Shown: positions 1 through 6,412 of the stretch, piece after piece
How the letters are laid out: every line of letters starts with the position of its first letter
Numbering within the stretch: position 1 is the first letter of the stretch
Assembly (NCBI GenBank): GCA_014360105.1
Contig: JACIYD010000056.1
Location: forward strand, 1-8,016
Reading direction: 5' to 3'
DNA length: 8,016 bases
DNA from: Clostridia bacterium
GTDB taxonomy: Bacteria; Bacillota; DSM-521; Neomoorellales; SLTJ01
Program-made: the position numbers and the translations under genes
The notes under the pieces: model-generated
The model's input: the letters and a program-made list of their open reading frames with translations, nothing else
Told to the model about the DNA's origin: nothing
The model's database searches: none

Positions 1-181
1 GCCGATTTTGCTTCAACGACCGGAAAAACCCCTAACGTTTCCCGGGTGGGAAAGGAATAGCGGTAGAGGATCGGTCTGTCATACGGTATGAGGATGTACT
101 GGCTGGTGCCGGGACCTGCTGGGGCGGAGTAGGTCCCAGTGACCGGCCGCGGGCTAGGCGAACAGTCCGCCGGGCCGCGTT

Positions 182-222
182 GCGGGCAAGCACCCGCGGC
201 GGCGGGTGCCCGGTTTGCCCGC
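182..222. repeat. Two-part perfect hairpin, 16 bp total
   Basis: GCGGGCAA (182-189) pairs with TTGCCCGC (215-222). Directly inside it GCACCCGC (190-197) pairs with GCGGGTGC (202-209) around a four-base GGCG loop. Only a five-base bulge (210-214) interrupts the stem on one side. The structure would be very stable as RNA. There is no T-run after it, so it is not an obvious intrinsic terminator. Confidence 0.7.
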
Positions 223-309
223 CGACGTAGGCGCCAGGGGCAGGGGCCACTGTGCGCGTATAGGCCGAGACCTTTGCACTGGGGCGGGTTGGAAACAGAG
301 GGCAAAGCT

Positions 310-350
310 TCCTCCTGCCGAGGGGCGTGGCGGCGGACGCGGCAGGAGGA
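310..350. repeat. Perfect 11-bp inverted repeat hairpin
   Basis: TCCTCCTGCCG (310-320) is the exact reverse complement of CGGCAGGAGGA (340-350), with a 19-base GC-rich loop. It is one of several stems in the non-coding region before the DUF1670-like gene. No poly-T tract follows. The loop-proximal bases contain GGCG/CGCC-like segments that could extend or rearrange the fold. Confidence 0.65.
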
Positions 351-939
351 GCGCCGCAATGGCACCGATGTCCAGGACCAGGGGGCGAAGACCGACGAGA
401 TCACAAGGCCGCGGTGAGAGGAAATGGCAAGGGCTGCCTGGGCCTTGTCAAGTGCAAATCGACTGGCGCCGCAGTTTCCGGTATGTCCAGAGGCCTGGGG
501 GCGTCTGGAATTACGAGCCGGCACTTTTGGACACCTGAAGGCAGCCAGGAGGAGATGTCAGGCTTTTTTGCGTCCTGTGCCGAACTCATTGCTTTAGTCA
601 GGGCTACCGCCGTAGTATCTTGTCCGCCTCCTTCCCCGGCCGTAAGTTCCCTCTCTTCTGTACGGGCGCGTAGCGCTTTGAACTGGGCGGCCAGGTGGCA
701 GGCGTGGTTTGGAGGCCTTCGTGACCTAGCCGAAGGGAGTTTGAGCGGGGGCTAATCCTTCCACCCCTCGCCGCATTTAGGGCGGTGGATATCGTGGCAG
801 GTTGGTTAAGTTGGTTCAAAAAGGCGACACCCGCGGTGGCTGCTGCGGAAAAACGCTCATGAACCGGGCGGCGAGTAGGTGTTGGTGCTCGTCCGGCTGG
901 GCGTTTCCCGAATCCGACGGCGATCCTTTGAGGCCGTTG

Positions 940-961
940 GGACCGGCGGGCACACCGGTCC
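940..961. repeat. Perfect 7-bp hairpin about 100 bp before the DUF1670-like start
   Basis: GGACCGG (940-946) pairs with CCGGTCC (955-961) around the eight-base loop CGGGCACA. It is the last clear stem before the GTG start at 1063, so it would lie in the leader of that mRNA. No T-run follows it. Confidence 0.5.
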
Positions 962-1062
962 GTGCCACAGGGCTGTTAGAGCCGGTCGAGGGAGTTGGTG
1001 GCAGGACAGGGAGGGAGTCCCGTCGTATGAAGTCTTAGGCAGATCAACCACAGGAGATCGGG

Positions 1063-2634
1063 GTGGAGCGCGTGGGCCGGCAGAGCTTTTACCGCCAGAA
1101 GATCGTGACCCAGGCCCGTTCGGTCGAGGCCAAAACGCTTGTCAGCTACCTGGTGGGCGAGATCCGGTCAAGGAGGGAACTTGCCCCGGAAGAGGCAGCC
1201 CTGGTGGCGGAGGACGCCCTGGAGTACCTGGCGCACCTGGTTGATCGGGGTCCGGGACAGATCGAGTTGCCCGCCATTTGGGGCCTGGAAGCCCACTGGA
1301 GGCGCTCCCGGCGGGACCAGCCCGAAAAGATAGTCACGCTGACCGTCATCGCCGACGAGGATGCCGAGGTGCTGGAGGAATTCGGCGTGGTGGCCATGCA
1401 GGTGGGGCGCATGGCTCGCTGTATCGAGGAGGCCTACTTCCAGGGCTGCCTGCTCGACTGGCCCAGGCTGGGGGTGCTGTTCCCTTACAACCACCAGGCC
1501 CTGCGGCAGAGGCTGGAGCCCCTTTGGGAGACGGGGGCACTGCTGCCCGTGGCGGGCATGAGCAAAAAGAGGCGGCAAAAGATGCGCAAGCTGCGGCCAG
1601 TCCTGGCGGTTGAGCTTTACCTGCGGGGCGAGGGACTTACCTCGGTGAGGAGGAAGCTGTGCTGTTCCCGCGCTACCTGGCGCAGGTGGTGGCAGCTTTT
1701 CTGCCAGGTGGGAGGGCTGGACGAGGAGGACCCCGAAAAGGCGGCCAGAAGGCTTGGCCAGCCGGTGGTCCTGGTGAGGGGCTTTGCGGAACTGTGGGCC
1801 GAGGTCAGGGAAAATACCCGCTTGTCCCAGAGGGTGAAGCGCGAGGGGTTGAGGGTGCTGCCCGAGCCGACCGGGGAAGACCCCCGCCAGGCCTTCCGGC
1901 AGCGTCTGCTTGAGCGGCACCGCTACACGCCGGCGGCGGCCGACCAGTTCGAGCAGGAACTGCGGGAGCTGGCGCGGCGTTTAAGCAGCCGGGGCCGCTC
2001 TGCCGGCCAGATCGTGTGGACGGGCGTGGCGCAGGACCAGCCCCCCGGCCGCAGCCTGGGAGACTGCCGCATGGTTTTGGCCGTGCTGGACTACCTGGTG
2101 CCGGAGGACTGGTCGCTGGTGCACCGGGACCGCTCCGAGGAACTCAAGTGGGCGCGCCTCGTGCGCCTGGCCACCGGGGCGTATTACCAGGGCGCCTGCC
2201 TGAGCCAGCCTGACCTGGCTTTTCTTTTGGGGGTGTCTGTGGACGCGGTGAGAACGGCCATACAGCACCATCCCAAGACGGTTCTGCCGACCAGGGGGCG
2301 CCTGGCAGACATGGGCCCCACGCTCTCCCACGCGGAGAAGATCGTGGGCCTCTACATGCAGGGGTACACGGAAACCGAGGTGGTCAGGCGCACCGGGCAC
2401 TCCTACGAGAGCGTGGAGCGGTACATCCTGGACTTCGCCCGGGTCTCGTATCTGCTTGAGCTGGGGATGCCGCCCACCGCCATCCGCACGGTGCTGGGCT
2501 TTTCCATGCGGCTAGTGCAAAAGTACGTGGAGCTTTACCACAGGTGGTCAAAGGAGTCGGGATGGCGCATGGGCCGGATCCGCCTGCTGGCCCAGGCCCA
2601 CCTGCCTCCCGATGTTAAAAAAAACGGCCCATAG
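1063..2634 (+). CDS. DUF1670-like protein with helix-turn-helix segments, function unknown
   Basis: A 523-residue soluble protein that I recognise as resembling the DUF1670 family (bacteria and archaea, function unknown). No catalytic motif, signal peptide or membrane segment is visible. Three helix-turn-helix-like stretches can be seen: about residues 185-212 (LTSVRRKLCCSRATWRRW), 377-400 (LSQPDLAFLLGVSVDAVRTA) and 434-456 (GYTETEVVRRTGHSYESVER). The C-terminal block, about 421-492, is the most family-like part. The N-terminal 160 residues are acidic and helical, and a basic patch KKRRQKMRK lies at about 168-176. The GTG start at 1063 is supported by AGGAGA at 1052-1057, five bases upstream. 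A second gene follows after 23 bases and was probably co-transcribed. The repeated HTH units suggest DNA binding or site recognition, but the role is not established. The family call is from memory of family patterns, not a search. Confidence 0.75.
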   Translation: MERVGRQSFYRQKIVTQARSVEAKTLVSYLVGEIRSRRELAPEEAALVAEDALEYLAHLVDRGPGQIELPAIWGLEAHWRRSRRDQPEKIVTLTVIADEDAEVLEEFGVVAMQVGRMARCIEEAYFQGCLLDWPRLGVLFPYNHQALRQRLEPLWETGALLPVAGMSKKRRQKMRKLRPVLAVELYLRGEGLTSVRRKLCCSRATWRRWWQLFCQVGGLDEEDPEKAARRLGQPVVLVRGFAELWAEVRENTRLSQRVKREGLRVLPEPTGEDPRQAFRQRLLERHRYTPAAADQFEQELRELARRLSSRGRSAGQIVWTGVAQDQPPGRSLGDCRMVLAVLDYLVPEDWSLVHRDRSEELKWARLVRLATGAYYQGACLSQPDLAFLLGVSVDAVRTAIQHHPKTVLPTRGRLADMGPTLSHAEKIVGLYMQGYTETEVVRRTGHSYESVERYILDFARVSYLLELGMPPTAIRTVLGFSMRLVQKYVELYHRWSKESGWRMGRIRLLAQAHLPPDVKKNGP

Positions 2635-2657
2635 GAAAGCCGAAGGAGGATGATGCC

Positions 2658-2872
2658 ATGCAGGGGAAGGGGGCACAGGCAAGGTACGCCACCCTTCCCG
2701 CCCGGGAAATGACGACGGTGCAGGTTGCGACTTTGCGCTCAAGGTTCGAGCTGGCCGAGCGCTCGCTAGTGGCAGAGCGGGCGGTGGTGCTCGCCAACCA
2801 GGCTCTTTCGGCCTGGGAGGCCGAACGCGGCCCAAGGAGGCTTGCGCCGGGGCAGATGCTCTGGGAGGTGAG
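2658..2872 (+). pseudogene. 5' fragment of the DUF1670-operon partner gene, cut by the mobile element
   Basis: The ATG at 2658 has an excellent ribosome binding site (AAGGAGG, 2643-2649, eight bases upstream) and lies 23 bases after the DUF1670-like gene, so it was clearly its operon partner. The first 71 codons look like a real helical, charged protein (for example VQVATLRSRFELAERSLVAE and ALSAWEAERGPRRLAPGQML). At codon 71 the reading frame meets the TGTC end of the mobile element. It then runs on to a stop at 3264-3266 with a low-complexity tail that is antisense to the element's 85-residue gene. The remainder of the gene is not found to the right of the element. I do not recognise the family, and any remaining product would be a truncated fusion. 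Confidence 0.6.
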
Positions 2873-2990
2873 TGTCAATCCGCAAATTAATTTGCCTTTT
2901 CATTCTCAGATTGCGTTGTCCAAATCAGGCGCTGGCAAGGCCGGTTTTCGCACATTAAATTGCCCGCCCCTCTCCGGCTTTCGCAGATTA
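2873..2990. repeat. Left end of element with four AT-rich transposase-site-like repeats
   Basis: From the TGT at 2873 inward there is a 14-bp perfect palindrome (2882-2895, GCAAATTAATTTGC), then CAGATTGCG (2907-2915), TTTTCGCACATTA (2945-2957) and TTTCGCAGATTA (2979-2990). These share a core TCGCA-n-ATTA in otherwise GC-rich DNA. Such arrays of short repeats at an end are typical binding sites for TnsB/TniA-type transposases. AAATCAGG at 2922-2929 reappears inverted at 6473-6480 in the right end. Confidence 0.55.
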
Positions 2991-3077
2991 CGTTGGCGTT
3001 GCGGCTACGGTGGCGATAGGCCAAATATTGGGAGCCGGGGCACCGGTTATGGTACCCCGGCCGTAGGACCCGGCCCT

Positions 3078-3335
3078 TTAGCCGAGAGCTTTTCTTTCGT
3101 AGGCGTTTGTTTCCGCGTGCGCCTGCCGAAGCTTTTCCCGGAAGACGGTAGCAAACCAGGCAACGCGGTTTCTGGTCGGCGGGTAGGTTTTAGCCTTATC
3201 CGCCACCATGCAGATGGCCTCGATCATTTCCCTTGGCCCATAGCCCTCCCTTTGGGCCATTTTTAGGGCCAGGGGCAGGAGGTCGGCAAAGCCGGTAGCC
3301 AGGAAGTACTCTTCAAGGCTAAGATTGGCCGGCAT
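3078..3335 (-). CDS. Small conserved-looking accessory protein of the element, function unknown
   Basis: An 85-residue soluble, helical protein encoded last in the element's operon, 21 bases after the ATPase gene. Its ATG at 3335 has a near-ideal ribosome binding site (AAGGAGG, eight bases upstream on the minus strand), which argues that it is a real gene. The N-terminal half is acidic and leucine-rich (SLEEYFLATGFADLLPLALK). The C-terminal half carries a basic, aromatic motif, PPTRNRVAWFATVFREKLRQ, that looks like a conserved helical signature. I do not recognise a family with confidence. By position it could play the part of a small accessory or target-selection protein, as TniQ does in relatives, but it is much shorter than TniQ and shows no zinc-finger cysteines. 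That role is speculation. Confidence 0.7.
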   Translation of the reverse strand: MPANLSLEEYFLATGFADLLPLALKMAQREGYGPREMIEAICMVADKAKTYPPTRNRVAWFATVFREKLRQAHAETNAYERKALG

Positions 3336-3356
3336 GAGAAAGGCCTCCTTAGTAAG

Positions 3357-4157
3357 TTAGATTTCCAGCTCCTTTTGCGCCTGGTAGACGATCTCCTGGT
3401 CAACAACGGTCTTTTTCTCACCGGCGGCAAGGATGAGGCAGGTAGTAACCAGGTTGTTAATAAGGCGCGGCAGCCCGTTGGTCGTGGCATAGATGGCCTC
3501 GAAGCCCTGGGGGCTAAAGATCTCCTCGTGGCATCCTGCCTTTTTTAGGAGGCTAAGACAGTAGTCCCTGATCTCATCCTTTTCCAGCCCGCGCATGAAG
3601 TACTTCACGGCAAGCCTCTGTCTTAAGGGGTTGTTGGCGTTTAGGGCGAGCTTGGTGCGGATTAAGCTTTGCCCGGCCAGGATGAGGATAAAGGGGTTGT
3701 GGGAGTCCATCCTGAAGTTAAAAAGCAGCCGGATGTCCTCAAGGACATGGTTTGAGGCCAGGTGGATCTCGTCCAGCACGATGACCGGGACAAGGTGGCG
3801 CTCGTTATGCATGGCGAGGATGGTCTCCTGGATCTGGGCGAAAAGGCTCACCTTTTTGTGTTTGGGTTCCTCGCCTAGGGCCCGGGCCAGGCCCTGGTAG
3901 AACTCCAAGGCCGTGACCGTGGAGAGGGCGAAGTAACAGGGCCGGAAATGGGCGGGGTTTAGCTCGGCGGTAAACTTGCGCAAAGCGCATGTCTTGCCGC
4001 AGCCCGGCTCGCCAGAGACTAGACCAATACCCCGGACTTGTTTTAGGTATTTGAGCCTGGACTCAAGTTCTGCCAGGTCCCGGCTGGCAAAGAGGTGCTC
4101 GGGCGCAATTTCCTTGCTAAAGGGGTTGTACTTTAGTCCGAAGAATTGGGTGAACAT
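3357..4157 (-). CDS. AAA+ ATPase, ExeA/TniB-type transposition protein
   Basis: A 266-residue cytoplasmic ATPase of the ExeA/TniB/TnsC group, which in such elements binds ATP, recognises target DNA and activates the DDE transposase. The N-terminus has the typical FFGLKYNPFSKE opening and a YLKQVRGIGLVSGE lead into the Walker A motif GEPGCGKT (residues 49-56). Walker B is VPVIVLDEIH (about 123-132) and sensor 1 is ILILAGQ (157-163). A basic region follows (NPLRQRLAVKYF, about 176-187), and the C-terminal TNGLPRLINNL (226-236) carries the sensor 2 type arginine. The length matches the family and all key residues are present, so it should be active. Its ATG overlaps the transposase stop as TGATG, giving translational coupling. 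Sequence alone cannot separate TniB from ExeA-like, but the neighbour makes a transposition role very likely. Confidence 0.88.
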   Translation of the reverse strand: MFTQFFGLKYNPFSKEIAPEHLFASRDLAELESRLKYLKQVRGIGLVSGEPGCGKTCALRKFTAELNPAHFRPCYFALSTVTALEFYQGLARALGEEPKHKKVSLFAQIQETILAMHNERHLVPVIVLDEIHLASNHVLEDIRLLFNFRMDSHNPFILILAGQSLIRTKLALNANNPLRQRLAVKYFMRGLEKDEIRDYCLSLLKKAGCHEEIFSPQGFEAIYATTNGLPRLINNLVTTCLILAAGEKKTVVDQEIVYQAQKELEI

Positions 4158-5518
4158 CAGTCCTCACCCTCCCCGGGATCATTGGCCAGAAGGCGGGCAA
4201 AGGAGATAGGCGAGGCCGGCTTTGGCTCAGGCTGGGGCGGGAAGAGTTCCCTTTCCCCGGCGCCGTTTTCTTCGTGCGGTGGACGGCCACTTTTTCTTCT
4301 TTTCAGGCCGGCGTTGGCCAAAAAATCCACCTGTCTTGCCTCGCCCACCTTGACCCCGTCCCGGTAAAGGAAGACAGGTCTTGCGGGGCTGGCTAGCCAC
4401 TCCGGCTCATAGCGCACCTCAAGCCTCATATTGGCCAACCTCGGCTCGGTCTCGTAGAGGAGGTTTTCTAAGGTGAAGGTGGCGTCGTGGTGGACCTTGC
4501 GGGTGACCCGCAAGAGAAAATGCTCTTCCACCAGGGCCGGCGAGAGCAACAACCTCACCCGGTCGGCCTGGGAAAGGAAGTAGTCAAGCGGGCTCATGCC
4601 CAAAGCTGCGTGGGGTTTGCGCTGGTAATCCTCGTCCAGCCACTGCCAGAAGCGGAGATTGAGTTCCTCTAAAGATCCTATTTTGTCGGGATCGAGAAGG
4701 CTTAAAAACCTAAGCCGCACCGTTTTAAAGAACCTCTCTATTTTCCCGCGTCCCTGGGGAGAAAAGGGGCGGGCGTGCAAGAGCACGCACCCTAAGCTGG
4801 CGCAGATGACCGAGAGCTGCCCGCAGCGGTAGACTTTCCCGTTATCGGTGTATAGAAGCTTCGGCACGCCTCGCTTTAGAACCGCCTCTTTAAAAGCGCG
4901 GCGCACGGCACCAAAATTCTGCTCCCAGAAGAACTCGGCATGGGGAATAAGGCGGGAGGCGTCGTCGATAAAGGCAACGAGATAAGTCGGCTTCCTGATC
5001 CGGCCCGCTTTTAAATAGGGGCCGTGCATGATGTCCGCCTGCCAGAGTTCATTGACGCCTTGATAGGAGAACCGTTTAACCTCCCTCTCTTCGCACTCTT
5101 CCTTTGGCCCAGGATTGTTGGCCAAAAACCGGTAGAAGGTGGCCAAAGATACCTTGTCCGGGGTGAACACCCCTTCCCTGACCAGGGCGTCGTAAAGCAG
5201 GGTGCCGCAAAGCCCAGGTTTCTCTTTTCTTTTGGCCTCGATTTTTTCGGCCATCTCCAGGGTGATGCGCCGGCTCTTGCCGCGGTCAGAGCGATAACCC
5301 GGCTTTAAGGCGTCTAGCCCACCGGCGCGGTAGCACACAAGCCACCACCGAAAAGTCCTGGGGGAATAGCGCCGCCATCCCCAGTGCGGCATCTCGAGGG
5401 CGGAAGCGGCAAGCTTTTTAAAGTACTCCTCCTGGTTTTCCACCTGCCCGTTTAAGATCGGGGCAATCAGGCCAAACCGCCTGAGGGCAATCTCCTCCCG
5501 TTGCTTTTCGTCGAGCAC
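4157..5518 (-). CDS. DDE transposase with rve/integrase core, TniA/Mu-like
   Basis: This transposase cuts and joins the element's ends. Counted from the longer TTG start at 5551 (464 residues), the catalytic triad is D173 in WQADIMHG, D236 in LLYTDNG and E272 in GRGKIERFF, spaced D-x62-D-x35-E as in rve-type integrases. The N-terminal 150 residues form a helix-turn-helix region, including TFRWWLVCYRAGGLDALKPG. After the core comes FWQWLDEDYQRKPHAALGMS-type sequence, then a basic/beta C-terminal domain like that of Mu and TniA transposases, and a proline-rich tail. I favour the GTG at 5518 (453 residues), because AGGAGGT at 5526-5532 lies seven bases upstream, whereas the TTG at 5551 has only a weak site. 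The stop overlaps the ATPase start. All catalytic residues are intact, so the protein is probably active. Confidence 0.9.
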   Translation of the reverse strand: MLDEKQREEIALRRFGLIAPILNGQVENQEEYFKKLAASALEMPHWGWRRYSPRTFRWWLVCYRAGGLDALKPGYRSDRGKSRRITLEMAEKIEAKRKEKPGLCGTLLYDALVREGVFTPDKVSLATFYRFLANNPGPKEECEEREVKRFSYQGVNELWQADIMHGPYLKAGRIRKPTYLVAFIDDASRLIPHAEFFWEQNFGAVRRAFKEAVLKRGVPKLLYTDNGKVYRCGQLSVICASLGCVLLHARPFSPQGRGKIERFFKTVRLRFLSLLDPDKIGSLEELNLRFWQWLDEDYQRKPHAALGMSPLDYFLSQADRVRLLLSPALVEEHFLLRVTRKVHHDATFTLENLLYETEPRLANMRLEVRYEPEWLASPARPVFLYRDGVKVGEARQVDFLANAGLKRRKSGRPPHEENGAGERELFPPQPEPKPASPISFARLLANDPGEGED

Positions 5519-5525
5519 CAACCTT

Positions 5526-5532
5526 ACCTCCT
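5526..5532 (-). promoter_or_regulatory. Ribosome binding site that decides the transposase start
   Basis: On the minus strand AGGAGGT is followed by seven bases and then GTG (5518-5516). The same site lies inside the longer open frame that begins with TTG at 5551, so it argues that translation starts at the internal GTG and that the first 11 codons of the longer frame are leader. Confidence 0.65.
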
Positions 5533-5674
5533 CGGTTTTAATGGGGCTCAAGCGCTTGTAGCCCTGGTTTGGCGCCGACTCTAGCCTAGCCTCCAGACGG
5601 GGATCTTGACCAGAGAAAAGTTGTGTTGCTGCCTTTTTCTTTCCCTGGGTCTAGCCTACCACTCCTCTCTTGTG

Positions 5675-6271
5675 CTAAACTAATCTGCGAAGGGGGCTAA
5701 AGAAACAGTGGCCGCAAGTGGCGTAAAACCTTGCGGAGAAGGACTGGATGTCGCCAAGGCCGGCCAGGACACCAAGCATTTTTGCGGCCTCTTGCCTCTT
5801 GTCTTCTTCCCCGGGGAGGTTTATTTCCGGAAACATCTGGCGCAGGACCAGCTTTAGCCGGGGGAGGACGGCTAAAAAACGCCGGAGGTAGAACCTTAAG
5901 TGGGCGGGCTCCCAGTAGAGCTCCTTGAAAAGCTCCCTAAACAGGGCAAGACACCTCCTTAGGGGAAAAGACTTGAGCAGCACGTATTCCAGGGCCTGAT
6001 AAATCAGCTCTAAGGCATACTGGAAATAGGGCAGGCAAAAGGAAGGCAGAAAGGAAACGGTGTGGCCGCAAAAACAGCAGCGGTAACGGCGAATAAGAAT
6101 GCGCCTTGGCAGCTCACCGGGGATCGAGTTTCGGCGATAAAACCCGTGCTTTTTTAAAGGCAGGCCGGTCCGGCAAAAGGGGCAAGCCTCCGGCGGATCG
6201 GGAAAAGCGAATTCCTTGCCCAACTGCCAGTACTCTTCCGGGGAGGCGGGGGTATGGAATATTTGCTGCAT
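5675..6271 (-). CDS. Zinc-ribbon protein, DUF6431-like, first gene of the element
   Basis: A 198-residue soluble protein. A four-cysteine zinc ribbon lies near its N-terminus: CPFC (C30, C33) and CCFCGH (C65, C68), separated by a basic segment. The rest is helical and basic (RRFLAVLPRLKLVLRQ). It resembles the DUF6431 zinc-binding family, often met beside this transposase/ATPase pair; its exact role is unknown, with DNA binding at the ends or regulation as obvious possibilities. I choose ATG at 6271 because AAAGGAG lies about eight bases upstream; the GTG at 6280 would overlap that site. The start codon sits in a strong hairpin (6257-6309). The last codons and stop coincide with a TTCGCAGATTA repeat (5681-5691), so the C-terminus could be derived from end-like sequence. 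The transposase gene follows after about 156 bases. Confidence 0.72.
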   Translation of the reverse strand: MQQIFHTPASPEEYWQLGKEFAFPDPPEACPFCRTGLPLKKHGFYRRNSIPGELPRRILIRRYRCCFCGHTVSFLPSFCLPYFQYALELIYQALEYVLLKSFPLRRCLALFRELFKELYWEPAHLRFYLRRFLAVLPRLKLVLRQMFPEINLPGEEDKRQEAAKMLGVLAGLGDIQSFSARFYATCGHCFFSPLRRLV

Positions 6272-6309
6272 GCTTATCACTCCTTTGCATGCGGGGCTCG
6301 CAAATATTC
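6257..6309 (-). promoter_or_regulatory. Hairpin burying the start codon of the element's first gene
   Basis: On the minus-strand transcript GAATATTTGC (6309-6300) pairs perfectly with GCAAATATTC (6266-6257). Inside, GCATGC (6292-6287) pairs with GCATGC (6273-6268). The 13-base loop AAAGGAGTGATAA holds the ribosome binding site, and the AUG is within the inner GCAUGC stem. The first five codons lie in the stem. Any transcript that starts upstream and enters the element would carry the whole hairpin and should be poorly translated. This resembles the protection against read-through expression known in IS10 and IS50. The pairing is seen directly; the regulatory role is inferred. Confidence 0.6.
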
Positions 6310-6412
6310 TATCAACCGCCTCTGCCGGAGAAAAGGAAATATCTGGCCCGGCTCATGATGACTGACTGACGGACCCAACATCTTCCATCTGTCCAGAATA
6401 AAGTGAGAAAAG

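Larger units (their letters stand above)
1..1062. other. Long GC-rich non-coding region with strong hairpins, upstream of DUF1670-like gene
   Basis: I see no credible protein gene in this 1-kb stretch. The open frames that exist give Gly/Arg/Pro/Ser-rich translations with no recognisable domain, and competing frames are open on both strands, as expected from GC-rich sequence with few stops. The stretch is instead rich in perfect inverted repeats: 182-222, 310-350, 403-410 with 441-448, 716-736, 760-789, 813-818 with 860-865, and 940-961. That density suggests a large structured RNA or a long structured 5' leader of the gene at 1063, but this is inference. I found no signature of a group I intron, group II intron (no domain V), RNase P RNA, tmRNA, tRNA or rRNA. 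The left boundary lies outside the window. Confidence 0.5.

Noticed and set aside
563..577. Run of six T at 565-570 as an intrinsic terminator
   Set aside because: No convincing GC stem lies directly before it.
139..755. Several plus-strand frames of 90-142 codons in the leader region
   Set aside because: They overlap each other in different frames, have Gly/Arg/Ser-rich translations, no consistent ribosome binding sites and no recognisable motif.
955..1062. Possible group II intron or RNase P RNA, suggested by AGAGCCGG and GTGCCACAG
   Set aside because: The rest of the domain V hairpin, intron boundaries and the RNase P core motifs are missing; the resemblances are a few bases long.
802..1244. 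Frames of 78 and 121 codons near the DUF1670-like start
   Set aside because: The longer one overlaps the real gene in another frame, and both have disordered Gly/Arg-rich composition.
1168..1920. A 250-codon open frame on the minus strand
   Set aside because: It lies entirely antisense to the DUF1670-like gene, its translation is Pro/Gln/His/Leu-rich without domains, and it reflects third-position GC bias of the true gene.
2873..3266. Continuation of the partner-gene frame to the stop at 3266 as a true 202-residue protein
   Set aside because: After codon 71 the frame crosses transposon end repeats and runs antisense to a gene with a strong ribosome binding site, so the tail is accidental.
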